Shown: one piece after another, positions 43,186 through 51,989 of the stretch
Layout of the letters: each line of letters opens with the position of its first letter
Position numbering within the stretch: the stretch's first letter is position 1
Source: Hyphomicrobiales bacterium
GTDB taxonomy: Bacteria > Pseudomonadota > Alphaproteobacteria > Rhizobiales > Rhizobiaceae
Direction: 5' to 3'
Length of the DNA stretch: 64,000 nt
NCBI GenBank assembly: GCA_900471815.1
Contig: UICE01000003.1
Span: forward strand, 953,558-1,017,557
The notes under the pieces: generated by a model
Seen by the model: only the letters and a program-made list of their open reading frames with translations
Told to the model about the DNA's origin: nothing
The model's database searches: none
Translations under genes and position numbers: made by a program

Positions 43186-43306
43186 CCCGTGAGTGAGGGG
43201 ACTTTACAAACGCTGTTTTCCACCTCCTGTTGGAGCAGGGTTACCTGTTTCCACTGCAGAATTTTGCACGAGACACATTTGCTGATCGCATAAAAGGATA
43301 AAAACA

Positions 43307-43546
43307 ATGGCTGAACGATCGCAGAATCTTCAAGACCTTTTTCTGAACTCCGTCAGAAAACAGAAGATTTCTCTGACAATCTTCCTGATAAATGGTGTAA
43401 AACTGACCGGTATTGTTACTTCGTTTGACAATTTCTGCGTGCTTTTGCGCCGTGACGGCCATTCGCAGCTTGTTTACAAGCATGCCATTTCGACCATCAT
43501 GCCAAGTCAGCCTGTGCAGATGTTCGAAGTTGAAGAAAGTGACTAA
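43307..43546 (+). CDS. hfq: RNA chaperone Hfq
   Basis: 79 residues, normal for alphaproteobacteria. The Sm1 motif ([37 protein letters not shown] in two segments) and the Sm2 motif ([15 protein letters not shown]) are intact, including the YKHA Hfq signature. It forms the hexamer that helps small RNAs pair with mRNA. It lies 6 bp before hflX, the classic hfq-hflX pair. The 121-bp upstream gap may carry its promoter. Confidence 0.98.
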   Translation: MAERSQNLQDLFLNSVRKQKISLTIFLINGVKLTGIVTSFDNFCVLLRRDGHSQLVYKHAISTIMPSQPVQMFEVEESD

Positions 43547-43552
43547 CCGCAT

Positions 43553-44965
43553 TTGACCAAAGAAAATACGCGTAACGCAGACAAAAAGGGCGGAATTGCC
43601 GAGGATGGCGATACCGCCCGCGAACCTACGCGCGCGCTTGTCATAGTTCCGGTGCTGCCACATCGCTTTACAGATGGTGGCAAGCAGGAAGATCACAAAA
43701 CACCTGCCTACTACCGCGAATTTCAACGCAGCGATGAAGCACGTCTGGAAGAGGCCAAAGGTCTCGCTCGCGCCATTGATCTGGATATTGTCCATTCCGA
43801 TATCGTACAGGTCTCTGCGCCCCGACCAGCAACGCTGCTCGGTTCAGGCAAAGTCGACATGATCGCTGAGATCATTGAAGAAACGCATGCCGAACTGGTG
43901 ATTGTCGATCACGCACTGACACCCGTACAGCAGCGCAATCTTGAAAAAGCGTGGAATGCCAAGGTTCTTGATAGAACTGGACTTATTCTGGAGATTTTCG
44001 GTCGTCGTGCCCAAACAAAAGAAGGCACGTTGCAGGTCGAACTGGCGCATCTGACCTACCAGAAAGGCCGGTTGGTTCGAAGCTGGACCCACCTTGAGCG
44101 GCAGCGTGGCGGCGGCGGATTTTTGGGCGGGCCGGGTGAAACGCAGATCGAGTCTGACAGGCGCGCCTTGCAGGAAAAGATTCTGCGTATCAAGCGCGAG
44201 CTGGAAACTGTTGTCCGCACACGCGCCTTGCACCGTAGCAAGCGCCGCAAGGTTCCGCATCCCATCGTTGCGCTCGTAGGCTATACCAATGCCGGTAAAT
44301 CCACGCTTTTCAATCGCATGACCGGCGCCGGAGTGGTCGCGGAAGACATGCTCTTCGCAACGCTTGATCCAACCTTGCGGCGAATCCGCCTGGAACATGG
44401 CGAAATGGTTATCCTGTCTGATACGGTGGGATTCATATCAAACCTGCCGACGCATCTTGTTGCGGCATTCCGGGCGACACTTGAAGAAGTTGTCGAGGCG
44501 GATCTGATCTTGCACATACGAGATATTTCCGATCCGGATACCGCTGCGCAGGCCGAAGATGTTCATGCCATCATGGCCGATCTCGGTATTGAGCGAGGCG
44601 ATACGAAGCGCATTATCGAAGTCTGGAACAAGATTGACCTACTGGATGAGCCGGGCAGGGAATCTGCGCAAAGGCTTAGTGCCGCTGCCACAGGCAACGA
44701 ACACCCAATTCCTGTTTCGGCGATCACGGGAGAGGGCGTAGACACCCTTCTGGCTGAAATTGAAAACCGCATCGCCGGAAAGCTTGCTCATGTGAAGCTT
44801 ACATTAAAGCCAGAGCAAATGGGCCTCATTGATTGGATTTACCAGCACTCCAGCAATCTGAAGCGCAAAGATGAGGATGATGGCTCAGTTGTACTGACCA
44901 TGGATATGACGGTGGCTTCAAATGCCGTTTTACAAGAGAAACTGCTGACCAAAAACAAAGCCTAA
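43553..44965 (+). CDS. hflX: GTPase HflX
   Basis: 470 residues from a TTG start just after hfq; no ATG or GTG lies nearby and the conserved domain begins by residue 25 (TRALVIVPVLP), so the TTG is likely real. HflX N-terminal domain (GSGKVDMIAEII, VVDHALTPVQQRNLEK), glycine-rich linker (GGGGFLGGPGETQIESDRR), GTPase domain with G1 GYTNAGKST, G3 DTVGF and G4 NKID. Ribosome-splitting/rescue factor. Weak Shine-Dalgarno suggests coupling to hfq. Confidence 0.95.
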   Translation: MTKENTRNADKKGGIAEDGDTAREPTRALVIVPVLPHRFTDGGKQEDHKTPAYYREFQRSDEARLEEAKGLARAIDLDIVHSDIVQVSAPRPATLLGSGKVDMIAEIIEETHAELVIVDHALTPVQQRNLEKAWNAKVLDRTGLILEIFGRRAQTKEGTLQVELAHLTYQKGRLVRSWTHLERQRGGGGFLGGPGETQIESDRRALQEKILRIKRELETVVRTRALHRSKRRKVPHPIVALVGYTNAGKSTLFNRMTGAGVVAEDMLFATLDPTLRRIRLEHGEMVILSDTVGFISNLPTHLVAAFRATLEEVVEADLILHIRDISDPDTAAQAEDVHAIMADLGIERGDTKRIIEVWNKIDLLDEPGRESAQRLSAAATGNEHPIPVSAITGEGVDTLLAEIENRIAGKLAHVKLTLKPEQMGLIDWIYQHSSNLKRKDEDDGSVVLTMDMTVASNAVLQEKLLTKNKA

Positions 44966-44966
44966 T

Positions 44967-45788
44967 TCACTTCTTGGTCTTTGCTTCGCTCCAGAGTGCC
45001 TCCATTTCGTCCAGTGTAGCATCTTCAAGGGATTGTTGGCGTTCTGTCAGCTTGCGCTCAATATAATGAAAGCGTGTGCGGAATTTCTCGTTGGTTCCGC
45101 GCAATGCGCTTTCGGGTTCCAGTTTCAAATGTCGGCCAAGATTGACCATGGCGAACAGCAAGTCGCCATATTCCTCTTCGGTCTTTTGCTGGTCGCCAAT
45201 ACTTATTTCATGTCTCAACTCGGCGATTTCTTCTTCAATCTTGTCAAGAATGGGAAGGGCTTCCGACCAGTCGAAGCCCACTTTGGCGGCTTTTTGCTGT
45301 AGTTTCAGGGCCCGCATCAGCGATGGAAAGCCCTGAGGAATATCGTCAAGAAATCCACTCGGCTCGGCAGTTTCAAGCTGCAATGCCGCCCGTCGCTCGC
45401 GCCGTTCTGCCTTCTCTTCAGCCTTGATCTTGTCCCACATGCCCTTGGCCATGCCTGCGCCACGGGCATTTTCGTCGCCAAAAACATGCGGATGGCGCCG
45501 TATCATCTTGTGCGTGATGGCTTGCACCACATCGCCAAAATCAAAAGCCTTCATTTCCTCCGCCATTCGAGCGTGAAATACGACCTGAAGCAACAGGTCG
45601 CCCAGCTCCTCGCGCAAATCATCAATGTCATTGCGTTCGATGGCATCAATGACTTCAAACGCTTCTTCAAGCGTATACGGGGCGATTGACTTGAAATCCT
45701 GCTCGATATCCCATGGACAGCCGGTAACAGGCGTGCGCAAAGCGGCCATGATGTCGAGGAGACGTGTAATTTCGCGCGATGGTTTCAT
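44967..45788 (-). CDS. mazG: Nucleoside triphosphate pyrophosphohydrolase MazG
   Basis: 273 residues from MKPSREITRLLDIM; the frame is open to 45860 but the family starts here. Two MazG domains. The first carries CPWDIEQDFKSIAPYTLEEAFEVIDAIE and REELGDLLLQVVFHA with the metal-binding ExxE/ExxD pattern. The second (about 150-260) has EEIAELRHEI and EEYGDLLFAMVNLGRHL. Hydrolyses aberrant NTPs. Convergent with hflX, one base apart. Confidence 0.94.
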   Translation of the reverse strand: MKPSREITRLLDIMAALRTPVTGCPWDIEQDFKSIAPYTLEEAFEVIDAIERNDIDDLREELGDLLLQVVFHARMAEEMKAFDFGDVVQAITHKMIRRHPHVFGDENARGAGMAKGMWDKIKAEEKAERRERRAALQLETAEPSGFLDDIPQGFPSLMRALKLQQKAAKVGFDWSEALPILDKIEEEIAELRHEISIGDQQKTEEEYGDLLFAMVNLGRHLKLEPESALRGTNEKFRTRFHYIERKLTERQQSLEDATLDEMEALWSEAKTKK

Positions 45789-45865
45789 TGCACGACCATA
45801 AGCGAGGTCACTCCTTACAGCCATCTCACATGCAAAGGCCGGGTCAATTGTCCACAACAAGCGGA

Positions 45866-47536
45866 TCAGGCTCTACGCCCGATTTTCGACAATAGAATGA
45901 CTGGCAATATGCCTATGACAACAATAGCAAGCGCCGCGATGGATGCTTCTTCATAAGTGCCACGTGCAGCTTCACCGTAAAGGTGCGTTGCAAAGGTTTC
46001 AAAGTTAAGCGGTCGTAGCAGCAATGTAGCTGGCAGTTCTTTTACGCAATCCACAAAAACGAGAAGGGCGGCCGCAGTCAAAGCCGCTTTTGACAAGGGC
46101 AAATGGACATGTCGGAACGTACCGCTGGCGCTTTGACCGAGCGTGCGCGAAGCGTGGTCGAATGAAAGCGGTATCCGCGTCAGCCCGGCGTCCATGCCGC
46201 CCGCCGATATGGCGAGGAAACGGGTAGCGTAGGCATAAATCAGCGCTGCGCCTGATCCCATAAAAAGCAGACCGGTCGAAACGCCGAACCAGGCTATGGC
46301 ATTTCTGTTTATGAACTGGTCCAGCCCCGCCAGCAGAATAAGGACACCAATGGCAATAACAGTGCCGGGTGCGGCATAACCGATAGTCGCCAGCCTGAAA
46401 AACCAGGCGGAAGCTGGTCCTGGCCGCAGACGGGCAACATAGGCAAGCAAGACGCCAAGCCCCACGGTGACTATTGTCGCTGTAAAAGCAAAAACGACAG
46501 TGTTGGCCGCCTCAATAAGAAACCGGGGCGAAAGCCCGGCAAATTGGAAACGGCGCCAAGCTTCGGTTGCAAGATATATGGCCGGGAAAACAAATCCTAT
46601 GAGAACTGGAATGGACCCGATGCAGAAAAATATCAGTCCTTGCCGCGAGGTTACTTTCAGCGGCTCGGAAATGCGGCTTCTCTGCGCGCTGATGGAGTAG
46701 CGTTGTTCGCGTCTTGCCCAACGCTCCATTGCCACCAGTGCAACGACGATGAAAAGCAGCGAAAGCGCGATCTGCGAAGCGCCCGGCAAATCGGCGCGCG
46801 TTATCCATGTTGTATAGATCGAGACCGTAAGCGTGCGGATGCCCAGGAATTCAGAGGCACCGATATCATTTAACGCTTCCATGAGTGCCAGACTGACACC
46901 AACTGCTATGGCGGGACGGGCGAGGGGCAGGGCCACCCGCCAGAATATGTGACGTCGCGAAACACCAAGCGTACGGGCGGCCTCGATCAAACTGGACGAC
47001 TGCATCAGGAAAAGTGCCCGTGTTGGAATATATACGTAAGGGTACAGGACGAAACCAAGCAGGATGATGCAGCCCGTCATGTTGCGTATATCCGGAAGGC
47101 GGAACTCACGCGGGCTGGAATAGCCGAAGAGCCAGCGTATCGCACCTTGCACAACGCCTATCGGGTGAAGAATATCCAGATAGGCGTAGGCGATAATATA
47201 TGTTGGTACTGCCAGAGGCAGGATGAGCGCCCATTCGAGGATGCGCCTGCCCGGAAAATCATAGGCAGTGACAAGCCAGGCGGCTCCTGTGCCCAAGATT
47301 GCGACGAGCAATCCCACGCCGCAAAGCAAAATAAGCGTATCGGCGAGTGCTGTGGGTAGGGTGGTCACAAGCAGATGAGACCATAATCCGGCTGAGCCTT
47401 GAATAGCCTGTAGCGCCAGTGCAAAAACAGGCAGGAGAACCAGAACAGCTATAATTGCTGCCGAGACGATCCATCCCGATCCGCTACGGCTGTGCCGCCG
47501 GTTTGTTGTTAACGGGGTGGTCAAACGCGCATCCAT
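45866..47536 (-). CDS. fbpB: Iron(III) ABC transporter permease (FbpB-type, fused)
   Basis: 556 residues, made of two BPD permease domains in one chain (about 12 helices). EAA-type loops are IEAARTLGVSRRHIFWRVALPLARPA in the first half and DHASRTLGQSASGTFRHVHLPLSKAA in the second. That is the architecture of FbpB/SfuB ferric iron permeases. It follows fbpA on the same strand, with a 15-bp hairpin between. No clear Shine-Dalgarno precedes its ATG. Confidence 0.9.
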   Translation of the reverse strand: MDARLTTPLTTNRRHSRSGSGWIVSAAIIAVLVLLPVFALALQAIQGSAGLWSHLLVTTLPTALADTLILLCGVGLLVAILGTGAAWLVTAYDFPGRRILEWALILPLAVPTYIIAYAYLDILHPIGVVQGAIRWLFGYSSPREFRLPDIRNMTGCIILLGFVLYPYVYIPTRALFLMQSSSLIEAARTLGVSRRHIFWRVALPLARPAIAVGVSLALMEALNDIGASEFLGIRTLTVSIYTTWITRADLPGASQIALSLLFIVVALVAMERWARREQRYSISAQRSRISEPLKVTSRQGLIFFCIGSIPVLIGFVFPAIYLATEAWRRFQFAGLSPRFLIEAANTVVFAFTATIVTVGLGVLLAYVARLRPGPASAWFFRLATIGYAAPGTVIAIGVLILLAGLDQFINRNAIAWFGVSTGLLFMGSGAALIYAYATRFLAISAGGMDAGLTRIPLSFDHASRTLGQSASGTFRHVHLPLSKAALTAAALLVFVDCVKELPATLLLRPLNFETFATHLYGEAARGTYEEASIAALAIVVIGILPVILLSKIGRRA

Positions 47537-47543
47537 TCAAGGT

Positions 47544-47579
47544 AAGGACGAGCGCCCGTGAAGCCGGGCGCTCGTCCTT
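47544..47579 (-). promoter_or_regulatory. Intercistronic hairpin between fbpA and fbpB
   Basis: Perfect 15-bp inverted repeat aaggacgagcgcccg (47544-47558) / cgggcgctcgtcctt (47565-47579) with a 6-nt loop. The T-run lies on the plus-strand side. Read in the direction of the fbp genes there is no T-run after the stem, so it is more likely an mRNA-stabilising or partial attenuation element than a full terminator. It comes 6 bp before the fbpA stop codon and 8 bp from the fbpB start. Confidence 0.75.
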
Positions 47580-47584
47580 TTTGA

Positions 47585-48607
47585 TTAGTTGTCGAAACCG
47601 ACTTTGTCTACGAGTTCGCTTGCTTCTTTGCGATGGCTAACAACTTCGGTCAACGGGGTTGAGTCGATCTTGAGCTCGCCAAAAGAGGCAATGATCGGAT
47701 CTGCTTTGGCACCGGCCTTTACAGGATACTCGAAATTGGCTTCAGCATAGATTTTCTGTGCTTCATCAGAAACCAGATATTCGAGCAGCTTGACAGCCTC
47801 GGCCTTGTTTGGAGCATGTTTTGCAACTGCTGCGCCGCTGATATTGACCTGCGTTCCTCCATTTTTGAAGGTTGGAAGTACGACCTTGATTGCTTCGCCC
47901 CATTTGACCTGGTCTTCGCCGCCCTTTCCAGAGCGCATCAAACCAACATAGTAAGAGTTTGCAATTGCGATATCGCAGATCCCGCCAAGAATGTCCTTGG
48001 CGCCGTCGCGATCACCGCCGCCAGCTTTGCGGGCGAGGTTGCCTTTTACCGCTGCAAGCCACTTTTCGGTCTCGGCTGCATCATAATGGGCCAGATAGCT
48101 GGCAAAAAGCGCTGTGTTGTAAGGATGCTGGCCGGAACGAATGCAAATCTTGCCCTTCCATTTCGGGTCTGCAAGGTCTTCATAATTGAAGCTGGCTAGA
48201 TTGAGGTCCTTGGCCGCATAAAGAACGCGGGCACGCATGGACAGGGCAAACCAGTTACCCTTTGGATCGCGCAAAGTTTCCGGAATGGATTCTGTCAAAA
48301 CTGCGGATTCGACCGGCTGTGTGACACCTTTATCAACCAGATCGACGAGGTTGCCTGCGTCAACTGCCATCAAAATGTCTGCAGGAGAGCTTTCGCCTTC
48401 GCTGGCAACGCGTTCAGCAAGTCCGTCTTTCATAAATACGGTATTGACCGTGATTCCTGTCGAAGCCTTGAACGAGTCCAGCAAGGGTTGAATCAGGCCT
48501 GGTTCCCGGGTGGTATAAATATTGAGTTCGGCAGCGGATGCTGCGCCCGCACCAATGGCAAGAACGCCGGCCAGTACAATTGATTTTGCCGTATTGGATG
48601 GATGCAT
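47585..48607 (-). CDS. fbpA: Iron(III) ABC transporter substrate-binding protein (FbpA-type)
   Basis: 340 residues. Signal peptide (about 1-26, ending GAASAAE) and a transferrin-like periplasmic iron-binding fold: LNIYTTREPGLIQPLLDSF at the mature N terminus, and the iron-ligating adjacent tyrosines in IANSYYVGLM near residue 217. It delivers ferric iron to the FbpB/FbpC importer. A candidate iron-responsive operator lies upstream at 48654-48674. Preceded by aaggggg-type sequence before the ATG. Confidence 0.92.
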   Translation of the reverse strand: MHPSNTAKSIVLAGVLAIGAGAASAAELNIYTTREPGLIQPLLDSFKASTGITVNTVFMKDGLAERVASEGESSPADILMAVDAGNLVDLVDKGVTQPVESAVLTESIPETLRDPKGNWFALSMRARVLYAAKDLNLASFNYEDLADPKWKGKICIRSGQHPYNTALFASYLAHYDAAETEKWLAAVKGNLARKAGGGDRDGAKDILGGICDIAIANSYYVGLMRSGKGGEDQVKWGEAIKVVLPTFKNGGTQVNISGAAVAKHAPNKAEAVKLLEYLVSDEAQKIYAEANFEYPVKAGAKADPIIASFGELKIDSTPLTEVVSHRKEASELVDKVGFDN

Positions 48608-48653
48608 TGTAACCCCCTTGGAAAATGAAAAAACACAGTCATGGCAAAACCAT

Positions 48654-48674
48654 ACTTGATTGATCTTATCAAGT
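48654..48674. promoter_or_regulatory. Candidate iron-responsive operator (IRO/RirA-type) upstream of fbpA
   Basis: Inverted repeat acttgat (48654-48660) / atcaagt (48668-48674), containing TGA at 48657-48659 and TCA at 48669-48671 separated by exactly nine bases. It matches the TGA-N9-TCA iron-rhizobial (RirA) consensus described for alphaproteobacteria. It lies about 50-65 bp upstream of the fbpA start codon in the short gap after fbpC. RirA or Irr control is inference. Confidence 0.55.
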
Positions 48675-48728
48675 TTTTAGGATGTAGCTGGTTCCATATC
48701 ACGAAATGTTGATTGGGTTTGTCTTTGG

Positions 48729-49793
48729 CTAGAGGGCTGGGAAAACCAACAAACCTTCTGCTTTTACCGTAAGGCCTATATGGTCTGCCGTGCCAGGAAG
48801 CCGGTCGAATGTCTTCACATGCAATGGCTCAGTCAGCCCTTCAACATTGACCATGATCTGTTCGGTATCGCCCAGGAATATCCGATTGGCTATTTTCCCT
48901 CTCAGTTGGCTCTGGTCAGTGCTGACCGAAATCGCCTGAGGGCGCAAATAGGCGGTGACTGCTGTCCCGTCATTTACCGAGGCTGTACAAGCATAGGTGC
49001 CTATCGCCGTTTCAATATGCCCGTTGCGATAGATGCCCGGGACTTTGTTAAAATCTCCAAAGAAGTCTGCTGCATAGGGTGAATTTGGCGCGTCGTGCAG
49101 TTCATACCCTGTCCCTGATTGAACGATACGTCCTTGCCGCATAAGGATAATGCGATCTCCGGTTGAGAGCGCCTCTTCAGGATCATGCGTTACCATGATG
49201 ACCGTTGTGCCCAACTCCCGCAGCAACCCGAATGTATCGTTTCGAACTTTCTGCCGTAATCCCGAATCCAGACTGGAGAATGGCTCGTCCATGAGCAGGA
49301 TATCAGGGCTGGGGGCGAGCGCGCGCGCCAGTGCCACGCGTTGCTGTTCGCCGCCGGAAAGCATGTGCGGGTAGCGCGTGATAAGCGATGCGATTCCTAC
49401 ATGCTCGATGACTTCTTGGGCGCGCTTAAGCGCTTGCTGCTTGGGCAAAGCCTTCAAACCAAACAAAATATTCTGTTCGGCCGTCAAATGCGGGAAGAGG
49501 GCGTAATCCTGAAATACAAACCCGATCTTGCGCATTTCAGGCTCAACGAAACGCTGCGGCCCGGCGATTTCCTCACCCTGCATTAACAGGACGCCACTGT
49601 CGGGGCTGTCGACGCCTGCAATAATTCTTAGAAGCGAGGACTTGCCGCAACCAGAATGACCTGCAAGGCAGATGATTTCACTCGCCTGGATCGTTAGCGA
49701 TATGTCTTTAAGCGCATCAACTGCCCCAAAGCGTCTGCTGACCGTGTCTAGTTGAAGAATCGCCGCTTGGTGCTCAGGTTTTTGCATGTTCAT
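48729..49793 (-). CDS. fbpC: Iron(III) ABC transporter ATP-binding protein (FbpC-type)
   Basis: 354 residues from the start chosen; in-frame ATGs at 49787, 49823 and 49934 are alternatives and no ribosome-binding site decides. Walker A GHSGCGKSS, Q-loop FVFQDYALFPHL, signature MLSGGEQQRVALARAL, Walker B ILLMDEPFSSLD, H-loop VTHDPEEA. The C-terminal TOBE-like extension (TAYLRPQAISV) is typical of FbpC/PotA-like ATPases. It precedes fbpA with a 121-bp gap carrying a possible internal promoter. Confidence 0.92.
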   Translation of the reverse strand: MNMQKPEHQAAILQLDTVSRRFGAVDALKDISLTIQASEIICLAGHSGCGKSSLLRIIAGVDSPDSGVLLMQGEEIAGPQRFVEPEMRKIGFVFQDYALFPHLTAEQNILFGLKALPKQQALKRAQEVIEHVGIASLITRYPHMLSGGEQQRVALARALAPSPDILLMDEPFSSLDSGLRQKVRNDTFGLLRELGTTVIMVTHDPEEALSTGDRIILMRQGRIVQSGTGYELHDAPNSPYAADFFGDFNKVPGIYRNGHIETAIGTYACTASVNDGTAVTAYLRPQAISVSTDQSQLRGKIANRIFLGDTEQIMVNVEGLTEPLHVKTFDRLPGTADHIGLTVKAEGLLVFPAL

Positions 49794-50058
49794 TTCGTTT
49801 GTCTCGGTCTGCTGCCATTGCATGTTGCCTTGATCCGTTAAATTGCGATGAAATGCAAATGATGTGCGGCTTTTCAAGGTAGGGCGCGGACAGGTTTTAG
49901 ATGCGGCGGTTGACAATTCCGTGAAGCTATACAATCGTTGATACTGCGCATCTCGGTCCTACGGGCCGATAAATCATGCTGTCCGCCCGTGACAGCGATT
50001 AAACTGCGCCTCACCAAAATCCCAAAATTTCATTACCGAAAAGACGGAGGGTTTTCCC

Positions 50059-50460
50059 ATGACCGATGCTCAATGCGTATGCGGTGGACTTAGACTGACA
50101 ATGCGAAAGCCAACAAAGTTGGTTGCCATGTGTCATTGTTTCGCTTGCCAGAGGCGAACAGGCACATCATTCAGCGTTAATGCGTTCTATGCGGCTGATA
50201 GTGTCGAGATTTCAGGAGCTGCAACGGAGTACAGCCGTGTTGCCGAAAGCGGGCGCAAGGTTCGCATGTATTTTTGCCCGAGCTGTGGTTCAACGGTCTA
50301 TTGGAAACCCGATGCGGATCCAACAATTATTGGTGTAGCAGTCGGTACTTTGGCTGACCCAAATTTCCCGGCGCCGACGATGTCAGTTTTCGAGCAATCA
50401 AAACATCATTGGGTGAGTTTTGCCGAAGGAACCGACTGTTTCCAGGCAAGTCCGGTGTAG
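50059..50460 (+). CDS. GFA-family (glutathione-dependent formaldehyde-activating-like) zinc protein
   Basis: 133 residues. The zinc-ligand cysteines of the GFA/CENP-V fold are visible: CVCGG near residue 6, CHCFACQRRTG near 26 and FCPSCGSTVYW near 73. Real glutathione-dependent formaldehyde activation is proven for few members, so the substrate is uncertain. gacggaggg precedes the ATG. It is single and divergent from fbpC. Confidence 0.88.
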   Translation: MTDAQCVCGGLRLTMRKPTKLVAMCHCFACQRRTGTSFSVNAFYAADSVEISGAATEYSRVAESGRKVRMYFCPSCGSTVYWKPDADPTIIGVAVGTLADPNFPAPTMSVFEQSKHHWVSFAEGTDCFQASPV

Positions 50461-50715
50461 GATTGCAATTGGCACGTCGACGCCAAAAACAACCGGGCGA
50501 CCGTGCGGCGGTTCGTCCACACTCAACTGTATAAGAGCGAGATTGCTCATCCGCAATTTCCTGGATGTCGTATGATCCGGGGAGTGTGACATTTCAACTT
50601 TACAGAGCGCCTACACTTAAGTCGCATAAGATAGATTATGGAACTAATGGGATGACCAAAACCCAGCTATGACGCGGTTTTGCTTGATCAAAAACCTTGA
50701 TTAATGCATCGAGAT

Positions 50716-51186
50716 CTAAATTGTAATGTCAGCAATATGCGCTTTGGCGGCTGTTGCCAGCCTGTGTGGTTCACATGGAAAAACAAAGTTCGTTCCACCT
50801 GCTGCTGCCCATACAATATCAAACTGCATCAGGCTTTCATCTGCATATGTCTGGATTTCGATCAGATGGCCCAATGGCGATACTCCGCCGATAGCAAAGC
50901 CCGTTTCCTTGCGCACATATTTCGGGTCGGCCCGATGCAATGGCTCGCCTGTCAGTTTGGCGGCCTTGTCGAGGTCAAGCTTGCGCGGCCCGGATACAAG
51001 GAAGAGATAAAGACTATTGCTGTCTGCACCCTGAAAAACCAAGGATTTGACGATTTGCGCTACCGTAACGCCGCATTGTACTGCCGCATCTTCAGCCGTA
51101 TGCGTTGAATCAGCCATTTGGCGAATTTCGATGTCGAGACCGGCGGCTACGGCGGCCTGCCGGACACGTTCAACGCTCTTGCTCAC
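50716..51186 (-). CDS. YbaK/aminoacyl-tRNA deacylase domain protein
   Basis: 156 residues of the YbaK/ProX fold that hydrolyses mischarged tRNA(Pro). Characteristic stretches: CGVTVAQIVKSLVFQGADS (with the conserved Lys), LFLVSGPRKLDLDKAAKLTG and GFAIGGVSPLGH. Last gene of the minus-strand operon beginning at rlpA. Its start overlaps the preceding MBL gene stop by 4 bp. Whether it deacylates Cys-, Ala- or another tRNA cannot be told here. Confidence 0.9.
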   Translation of the reverse strand: MSKSVERVRQAAVAAGLDIEIRQMADSTHTAEDAAVQCGVTVAQIVKSLVFQGADSNSLYLFLVSGPRKLDLDKAAKLTGEPLHRADPKYVRKETGFAIGGVSPLGHLIEIQTYADESLMQFDIVWAAAGGTNFVFPCEPHRLATAAKAHIADITI

Positions 51187-51989
51187 AATTCGACCTCAAA
51201 AGACAGCCCGTCATAGGCCGGTTCGACATTATCTGGAGTTTCGCGCAGCACAGTTCCATAATCCAGGGGTATATGCATATGTGTGAGATATGCTCGACGA
51301 GGTTTCAACTTATCAATCCAATCCATTGATTCTTCGAGTGAAAAATGGCTTGGATGTGGACGATACTGCAAAGCGTCGATGATCAAAGTATCAAGGTTGA
51401 AAAGCTGAGCTGCAGTTGTGTCGGGAAACGCATTCACATCGGAACAATAAGCAACATCGGCGATCCTGAAAGCCAGGGAAAGAATGTCGCCATGTATCTG
51501 AGGCAAAGGTAAAAACCTGATTGGTCCGCCCGGCCCGTCAATTTCGAAGGCTTCGTGATGGATAATCTCATGCGGTCGCAAGATCGGCGGATAGCTTGAG
51601 CCTTCCGGTGTTTTGAAACAGTAAGAAAATCCCTCCATCAAGCGTCTTTGCGTCGCTGCGTCGGCATAGATATTCACAAGATCGCGTCTGTCGATGACAA
51701 AGGTGCGCAAGTCATCGAGCCCATGAATATGGTCGGCATGGGCGTGAGTATAGACAACGGCGTCCAGCTTGCCGTGACCAAAATCGATCATCTGCGAGCG
51801 GAAATCCGGCCCCGTATCAACAATGACTGTTGTGGTGCCATGATCGCCAATACGCTCGACAAGCATCGATGCGCGCCGGCGTTTGTTTTTTGGCTCGTTC
51901 GGATCGCAATTGCCCCAGTCACCATTAAGCCGCGGCACGCCGGGCGACGAACCGCATCCAAGGATAGTGAAGCGCAAGCGATCAGGCAT
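51183..51989 (-). CDS. Metallo-beta-lactamase-fold phosphodiesterase (PhnP/RNase Z-like)
   Basis: 268 residues from MPDRLRFTILGCGSS. Metal ligands: HAHADHIHGLDDL (the HxHxDH motif, near residue 81), a later His in LPLPQIHGD, Asp in AYCSDVNAFP and His in YLTHMHIPLD. It resembles PhnP-type cyclic phosphodiesterases encoded next to tatD in many alphaproteobacteria. Its start lies inside the tatD 3' end (8-bp overlap), so it is translationally coupled. Substrate unknown. Confidence 0.87.
   Translation of the reverse strand: MPDRLRFTILGCGSSPGVPRLNGDWGNCDPNEPKNKRRRASMLVERIGDHGTTTVIVDTGPDFRSQMIDFGHGKLDAVVYTHAHADHIHGLDDLRTFVIDRRDLVNIYADAATQRRLMEGFSYCFKTPEGSSYPPILRPHEIIHHEAFEIDGPGGPIRFLPLPQIHGDILSLAFRIADVAYCSDVNAFPDTTAAQLFNLDTLIIDALQYRPHPSHFSLEESMDWIDKLKPRRAYLTHMHIPLDYGTVLRETPDNVEPAYDGLSFEVEL

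Noticed and set aside
49900-49935. TTGACA promoter for the GFA gene near 49910
   Set aside because: The best -10-like hexamer (tacaat) is only 14 nt away, too close for a sigma-70 promoter, and is more than 100 bp before the gene.
50398-50592. 64-codon minus-strand frame overlapping the 3' end of the GFA gene
   Set aside because: The sequence MSNLALIQLSVDEPPHG looks mildly protein-like, but I recognise no family, there is no ribosome-binding site, and it overlaps a real gene.
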